7,899 bases of DNA, taken from an uncultured Burkholderiaceae bacterium (lineage in GTDB: Bacteria > Pseudomonadota > Gammaproteobacteria > Burkholderiales > Burkholderiaceae). The stretch lies in the NCBI GenBank assembly GCA_937871985.1, contig CALMPB010000079.1:1-7899 (forward strand), in the 5' to 3' direction. Shown piece by piece: positions 5,260 to 7,899 of the stretch; within the stretch, counting starts at the first letter, position 1; each line of letters starts with the position of its first letter. The position numbers and the translations under genes are program-made. The notes beneath the pieces were generated by a model. It was given only the letters and a program-made list of their open reading frames with translations, did not search any database and was not told the DNA's origin.

Positions 5260-5481
5260 AGCGCCATTGATGTTGCTAAGAGTCTCTGCCCCGCCGATCA
5301 GGCGCTGCTGCTGATCATCAGCGTCTTGCTCGAGGTCGCTCCTGATCAGAAGGCACTCTTGTCTCGATTGACTGAAATTGCCGCCGAACCCTGGGTGAGC
5401 GACTTCGCACGGGAGCTTTTGGCGATGGTCCGCGCTGACGTTCGGCGAAAGGCCGACCCCACCCAGCAGGAGGCGGCGTAG
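5257..5481 (+). CDS. Uncharacterised small helical phage protein (74 aa)
   Basis: No family recognised. The sequence looks almost wholly helical: MSAIDVAKSLCPADQALLLI, a hydrophobic LLLIISVLLEV stretch, then DFARELLAMVRADVRRKADP. The hydrophobic stretch is too short and too broken by charges to call a membrane span. The tail PTQQEAA nearly copies the Cro-like tail PTHQEAA. Its ATG follows the cro TAG with no gap and has AGGAGG 8 nt upstream. Co-transcribed from the rightward promoter. An HTH-partner or regulatory role is possible from position only. Confidence 0.75.
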   Translation: MSAIDVAKSLCPADQALLLIISVLLEVAPDQKALLSRLTEIAAEPWVSDFARELLAMVRADVRRKADPTQQEAA

Positions 5482-5484
5482 ATG
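5453..5484 (+). repeat. Gene-junction cassette, copy 2
   Basis: Second copy of the 32-nt junction: the C-terminal PTQQEAA codons, AGGAGG, TAG and the abutting ATG of the zinc-finger gene. The four differences from copy 1 are single substitutions, three of them silent or conservative in the reading frame of the upstream protein's tail. Confidence 0.75.
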
Positions 5485-5655
5485 GTCATCCACTTGAAAA
5501 AGGTGGTGGTCTGCGACTTCTGCGGTAAGGACCAACACAGCGTCGCCCACATGGTGGCTGGCCCAGCACCGGCTACGCCCGCCATTTGCGACGGATGCAT
5601 CGACTTGTGCGCCGAGATTTTGGCCGAGCAGCGGGCGAAGCAGGGGACAGCATGA
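5482..5655 (+). CDS. Stand-alone ClpX-type C4 zinc-finger protein (57 aa)
   Basis: The translation contains CDFCGKDQHSVAHMVAGP (11-28) and ICDGCIDLCAEIL (35-47), a close match to the N-terminal zinc-binding domain of ClpX. C11, C14, C36 and C39 act as ligands, with the diagnostic GKxQHxV and AGP segments between them. In ClpX this domain dimerises and binds substrates and adaptors such as SspB. Here it is alone, with no AAA+ ATPase part. A stand-alone copy could bind ClpX adaptors or substrates, or mix with host ClpX dimers, but it could also simply bind nucleic acid or protein. The ATG at 5482 directly follows the upstream TAG with AGGAGG 8 nt before; its TGA overlaps the next start as ATGA. 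Confidence 0.88.
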   Translation: MVIHLKKVVVCDFCGKDQHSVAHMVAGPAPATPAICDGCIDLCAEILAEQRAKQGTA

Positions 5656-5873
5656 ATCTATCCGTCCTTCCCCTAGAGCGCCCGACTGGGCTTGTGGAGT
5701 ACGTCCGCGAGCTGCTGGCGCGCTGCGAATCAGGCGAGGTGATCGCGGTGAGTGTGGTGGCTGAACAACGCGGCGGCACTTATTCGCTCGAAGGGACTGC
5801 AACGCCCAGCCGTACTCAGACGGCTGGGATGCTGCTGGACTGCGCGATCGCGAGGCTGGCCCGCGATGACTAA
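5652..5873 (+). CDS. Uncharacterised small phage protein (73 aa)
   Basis: Sequence features: MNLSVLPLERPTGLVEYVRE, a helix with LLARCESGEVIAVSVVAEQ, then GGTYSLEGTA and a C-terminal AGMLLDCAIARLARD helix. The alpha-beta-alpha order with 'ESGEVxAxxVV' and a final 'hhxCAIAxL' helix recalls short uncharacterised proteins common in prophages of Proteobacteria; I know no function. The start overlaps the zinc-finger stop as ATGA, which rules out the longer frame to 5586. Its TAA at 5871-5873 touches the TAA of the convergent 49-aa gene. Confidence 0.75.
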   Translation: MNLSVLPLERPTGLVEYVRELLARCESGEVIAVSVVAEQRGGTYSLEGTATPSRTQTAGMLLDCAIARLARDD

Positions 5874-6023
5874 TTACTTCTTCTTGTTCGGGCGCTGCGT
5901 CAGTGCAGACCCCGCCGCCGTCTTTGCCGCCTTGGAAGACTTCGGATCTCGCAGGACCTTCGATGCTGCTGATGCTGCAGCTTTGGAGGTCTGCTCGTTC
6001 GATTGCTTTTTCGCTGTTGCCAT
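5874..6023 (-). CDS. Conserved 49-aa Lys/Ala/Ser-rich protein
   Basis: The protein MATAKKQSNEQTSKAAASAA... continues with SKVLRDPKSSKAAKTAAGSA and LTQRPNKKK. It belongs to a very small, basic, low-complexity protein type that I recall as widespread on chromosomes, plasmids and prophages of Proteobacteria and always hypothetical. The pattern SKxAASxASKxLxxxxSSKxxKxxAGSALxQ is diagnostic. The start at 6023 is well supported by AGGAGG 7 nt upstream; the longer frame to 6086 has none. It lies antisense to the presumed rightward transcript, convergent with the 73-aa gene. Function unknown; the charge would suit nucleic-acid contact. Confidence 0.85.
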   Translation of the reverse strand: MATAKKQSNEQTSKAAASAASKVLRDPKSSKAAKTAAGSALTQRPNKKK

Positions 6024-6062
6024 GAGAACCCCTCCTGCGGGGAAAGTTGGTTGTGGTTGGTA

Positions 6063-6105
6063 CCCACGCCCAGGGAATCTGGGCAACGCCGATCGTAGCC
6101 GTGGG
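6063..6105. repeat. Nested inverted repeats between the two minus-strand small genes
   Basis: GCCCAG-5 nt-CTGGGC is a perfect 6-bp inverted repeat at 6068-6084. It is nested in a wider pair, CCCACG (6063-6068) and CGTGGG (6100-6105). Neither has a T-run on either strand, so an operator or RNA structure is more likely than an intrinsic terminator. The 115-nt gap 6024-6138 holds nothing else that I can identify. Confidence 0.45.
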
Positions 6106-6138
6106 CAGGGGATCTCGCCAGCTTTCGGTAGTCATTCG

Positions 6139-6303
6139 TCAATGGATTGCGGCAGTGGTTCGGCCATCCGTGGCCCAGGCCATGCGGTCGCGCTCGGCGC
6201 ACAGCTCCCTGAACAGGTCCATTACCGCGGCCTCGCTCGGATCCACGAAGGCCCGGCGCGCGATGTCCTGGGCGTTGTTCAGCAGCTTTTCGGTTTCTGT
6301 CAT
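6139..6303 (-). CDS. Uncharacterised 54-aa protein, divergent from the CII-like gene
   Basis: The protein begins MTETEKLLNNAQDIARRAFV, continues with an amphipathic helix EAAVMDLFRELCAERDRMAW and ends TDGRTTAAIH. No domain known to me. Starts at 6303 and 6327 are possible; 6303 is preferred because a purine-rich GAGAGGGAAACAAGGAA lies directly upstream. It is transcribed away from the cII-like gene and sits antisense inside the rightward early region, followed by the 49-aa gene. Its first ~17 residues resemble the start of the 59-aa protein at 3755-3934 (shared NAQxIA). Confidence 0.65.
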   Translation of the reverse strand: MTETEKLLNNAQDIARRAFVDPSEAAVMDLFRELCAERDRMAWATDGRTTAAIH

Positions 6304-6338
6304 TTCCTTGTTTCCCTCTCTCGTCATGGATGTTTCAG

Positions 6339-6653
6339 ATGAGTACGCAACCAGTATCCCCAGACCAGATTGAAAGCACACGCAGGACTGGTGCACGGAT
6401 TCAAAGCGACGTTTTGCGCCGCCTTGCAGACGTGACGCAGGAGCGTGCAGCCGATTTCATGGCGGTTTCGTCCAGCACCGTGAGCAGGTCTAAGGACGAC
6501 CTGGAGCGCTTTTGTCACCTGCTTGCGGCCCTGGGGCTGCAGTTGGCGCCGATGGACGCTGTGGTCGTGAGCCGGGACGACATGCAGGCGCTGGAGCGGA
6601 TGGCGTACAAGTACCTGCAGGCCAGGATCGAAGCGGACAGCGGGCGGTACTGA
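6339..6653 (+). CDS. CII-like HTH transcription activator
   Basis: A 104-aa protein. IQSDVLRRLADVTQERAADF followed by MAVSSSTVSRSKDDLERFCH and LLAALGLQLAP matches the plan of phage lambda CII (about 97 aa): an N-terminal helix, a helix-turn-helix with the A..xxVxxSTVSR core, and the LLAALGL helix. CII-type proteins activate repressor and integrase promoters and promote lysogeny. The ATG at 6330, three codons earlier, is equally open and neither has a strong ribosome-binding site. I found no TTGC-N6-TTGC pair of lambda type near the repressor, so any target sites differ. The stop is one base before the ninB-like start (TGACATG). Confidence 0.8.
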   Translation: MSTQPVSPDQIESTRRTGARIQSDVLRRLADVTQERAADFMAVSSSTVSRSKDDLERFCHLLAALGLQLAPMDAVVVSRDDMQALERMAYKYLQARIEADSGRY

Positions 6654-6654
6654 C

Positions 6655-7062
6655 ATGCGCTACCAGCTCAACGCCCGCACGCGCCAGCGCGCCCACCAGG
6701 CGATTGACGCGGCGCCGGACGGGTTCTTCTTCGCGCCGCCCGTTGAACCTACGCGCACGCTAGGCCAGTCCGCCAAGCTGCATGCCATGCTCGCCGACGT
6801 CGCGCGCCAAGTTGAATGGCCCGTGAACGGCAAGATGGAGCGCCTGAGCGTCGATGACTGGAAGGCGGTGGTTGTGGCCAGCCTCATGCAAGAAAAGCGC
6901 ATGGCGGCCGGTTTGCGTGGTGGCTTCGTCATCCTGGGCAAGCGCACCAGTTCCATGAGCATCCGCGAAATGTCCGACGCCATCGAGTTCCTCTATTCGT
7001 TCGGCGCGGAGCATGGCGTGCAGTGGTCCGAGCCCGTGGACGTCCCTGGGTGGATCAGGTAG
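6655..7062 (+). CDS. ninB: NinB-family phage recombination protein
   Basis: A 135-aa protein (lambda NinB is 146 aa). The family blocks are clear: RTLGQSAKLHAMLADVARQV, then LSVDDWKAVVVASLMQEKR, then GLRGGFVILGKRTSSMSIRE and EFLYSFGAEHGVQW. NinB (Orf) of lambda binds single-stranded DNA and SSB and acts as a recombination mediator in place of RecFOR. Together with the RecT/exonuclease pair on the left arm it points to phage-encoded recombination-dependent growth. The gene starts one base after the CII-like stop and ends two bases before the next ATG, so it is in one rightward operon. Confidence 0.92.
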   Translation: MRYQLNARTRQRAHQAIDAAPDGFFFAPPVEPTRTLGQSAKLHAMLADVARQVEWPVNGKMERLSVDDWKAVVVASLMQEKRMAAGLRGGFVILGKRTSSMSIREMSDAIEFLYSFGAEHGVQWSEPVDVPGWIR

Positions 7063-7064
7063 CC

Positions 7065-7511
7065 ATGCTCAAACGCTCCGCCCCGCTCGTCCGCAGGACC
7101 CCGCTGCGCGCCACCGGCGCCCGGCTCTCCAGCGGCTCCAGCGCCACCCTGGCGCGGCAGGCACCCCTACAGCGTGCCGCCATCAAGCGCCGCGCACCGA
7201 AGAAGCGCCCTGGCCATGCGCCGGAGTACCTGGCCGCGTGCCGCGGCGAGCGCTGCTACCTGAGCTTCGCGGGCTGCCGCAGCTACGAGAAGGACCCCAC
7301 GGTCGTCCCCGCCCACCAGAACGAAGGCAAGGGCATGGGCCTGAAGGTCCACGACCGTTTCACCGTTCCCGCCTGCCACTTCTGCCATGCGCTCTATGAC
7401 CAGAGCGGGATCGATCGAGAAATCAAGCGCGCCACCTTCGACTGGGCCTACACCCGGTGGGTGCCCGTGCGCGCCAGCAAGATGAATGAAGGAGCCGGCA
7501 ATGGCTGCTGA
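7065..7511 (+). CDS. YbcO/DUF1364-like phage nuclease
   Basis: A 148-aa protein. The N-terminal ~50 residues are very basic (MLKRSAPLVRRTPLR..., KRRAPKKRPG), then comes a compact Cys/His domain: C64 in GERCYL, C71, H84 in VPAHQN, and CHFCH with C104, C107 and H108. This matches the HNH-superfamily metal-binding layout of the DUF1364/YbcO nucleases found in the nin-like region of lambdoid phages, probably for processing recombination or replication intermediates. The start at 7065 (TAGccATG) is chosen over the overlapping upstream frame. The last 11 nt overlap the next gene. Catalysis is inferred from the family. Confidence 0.82.
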   Translation: MLKRSAPLVRRTPLRATGARLSSGSSATLARQAPLQRAAIKRRAPKKRPGHAPEYLAACRGERCYLSFAGCRSYEKDPTVVPAHQNEGKGMGLKVHDRFTVPACHFCHALYDQSGIDREIKRATFDWAYTRWVPVRASKMNEGAGNGC

Positions 7512-7899
7512 CTGGATCAAGATGCGCGTCGACCTCCCGACGCATCCGAAAGTTGTCCGCATGGCGTCCGCTTGCAAAGCGGACAGATTGCGCGTCATCG
7601 GTGGACTTTTATCCGCGTGGGCTCTGTTCGACGTCCATTCCGTCGATGGACAGCTCGAAGGTTACAGCCCGGAAGTGCTGGACGAGACGATCGGATTTCC
7701 CGGTTTTTCGCACGCCATGATTTCGGTCGGCTGGCTCGAATTTGACGGATCTTCCCTATGGATGCCCCGGTTTGAAGAGCATAACGGCCAGTCTGCCAAG
7801 AAGCGCGCGCAGGACGCAGACAGGAAGCGAAACGACCGAAATTCGTCCGCTTCCGAAGCGGACAAAAAGCGGACTAGAGAAGAGAAGAATAGAGAAGAT
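7501..7899 (+). CDS. Phage replication-initiator-like protein (5' part; runs off the right edge)
   Basis: 133 codons visible, open to the window end. The N-terminus MAADWIKMRVDLPTHPKVVR, then VIGGLLSAWALFDVHSVDG, then a stretch with LDETIGFPGF, VGWLEFDG and LWMPRFEEHNGQSAKKRAQD match a family common beside DnaC/helicase-loader genes in prophages of Proteobacteria. It has a winged-helix-type first domain followed by a highly charged linker (RKRNDRNSSASEADKKRTRE). It probably binds the phage origin and recruits the host helicase. AAGGAG lies 6 nt before the ATG, and the start overlaps the nuclease gene by 11 nt. The gene carries inverted repeats that may be the origin itself. Confidence 0.8.
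   Translation, partial: MAADWIKMRVDLPTHPKVVRMASACKADRLRVIGGLLSAWALFDVHSVDGQLEGYSPEVLDETIGFPGFSHAMISVGWLEFDGSSLWMPRFEEHNGQSAKKRAQDADRKRNDRNSSASEADKKRTREEKNRED
7566..7584. repeat. Iteron-like inverted repeat, copy 1
   Basis: GTCCGCTT-GCA-AAGCGGAC, a perfect 8-bp inverted repeat with a 3-nt centre inside the initiator-like gene, in the same reading frame as copy 2 (encodes SAxxAD). A further GTCCGC lies at 7555-7560. Confidence 0.7.
7845..7899. repeat. Iteron-like inverted repeat copy 2, extra half site and purine tract (candidate origin)
   Basis: GTCCGCTT-CCG-AAGCGGAC at 7845-7863 repeats all 16 stem bases of copy 1. A third AAGCGGAC half site follows at 7867-7874, in direct orientation 11 bp after the previous one. 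From 7875 to the window end the plus strand is almost pure A/G. Repeated palindromes plus a strand-biased AT-richer tract within the initiator gene recall the lambda origin within O. Origin function is inference. Confidence 0.55.

Noticed and set aside
4936..6135. Minus-strand open frame of 399 codons across the cro and zinc-finger region
   Set aside because: It runs antisense to four well-supported plus-strand genes with coupled starts, has no recognisable domain, and is explained by GC-rich third positions in the opposite frame.

Overview
The window reads as the early-control, recombination and replication-entry region of a lambda-like temperate phage or prophage in a GC-rich Gram-negative host. 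The best guess for the host is a betaproteobacterium of the Burkholderiales (Bordetella/Achromobacter type). That guess rests on overall GC, codon use and the flavour of the RecT, Cro-like and NinB-like proteins, and it cannot be settled from the sequence alone. No integrase, structural, lysis, tRNA or CRISPR feature is visible.

Left half (1-4050, minus strand): one tightly packed leftward operon. In transcription order it encodes a 59-aa first gene, four uncharacterised small proteins (130, 129, 97 and 63 aa, the last with one membrane span and a CxxC), a 150-aa protein, RecT annealase, an HNH-AP2 endonuclease, and a YqaJ/lambda-Exo-type exonuclease that runs off the left edge. From the second gene on, every junction is either ATGA (4-nt overlap) or TGACATG (1-nt gap), so translation is probably coupled throughout. 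RecT and the exonuclease form a single-strand annealing recombination pair, and the HNH gene sits exactly between them.

Immunity region (3976-5260): a 135-aa XRE-type repressor gene and a downstream gene for a small secreted protein are transcribed leftward. They end at a strong intrinsic terminator at 4050-4075. Divergent from the repressor is a 75-aa Cro-like HTH gene. Six palindromic operators of the type CCCATAnATGGG lie in two clusters of three, one at the leftward early promoter (3977-4042) and one at the repressor/Cro divergence (4949-5014). Both clusters have identical centre-to-centre spacings of 31 and 21 bp, and each contains a TTGAC(A/G) -35 box between two sites. This is an OL/OR-like switch.

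Right half (5029-7899, mainly plus strand): cro is followed by three small coupled genes: a 74-aa unknown, a 57-aa ClpX-type C4 zinc finger, and a 73-aa unknown. Two minus-strand small genes then lie antisense to the presumed rightward transcript: a 49-aa conserved Lys/Ala/Ser-rich protein and a 54-aa protein. The plus strand resumes with a CII-like HTH protein, a NinB-family recombination protein, a YbcO/DUF1364-like nuclease and the start of a replication-initiator-like gene that runs off the right edge. This last gene contains two copies of a perfect inverted repeat (GTCCGCTT-3 nt-AAGCGGAC) plus an extra half site, followed by a purine-rich tract. These are candidate origin iterons inside the initiator gene, as in lambda O.
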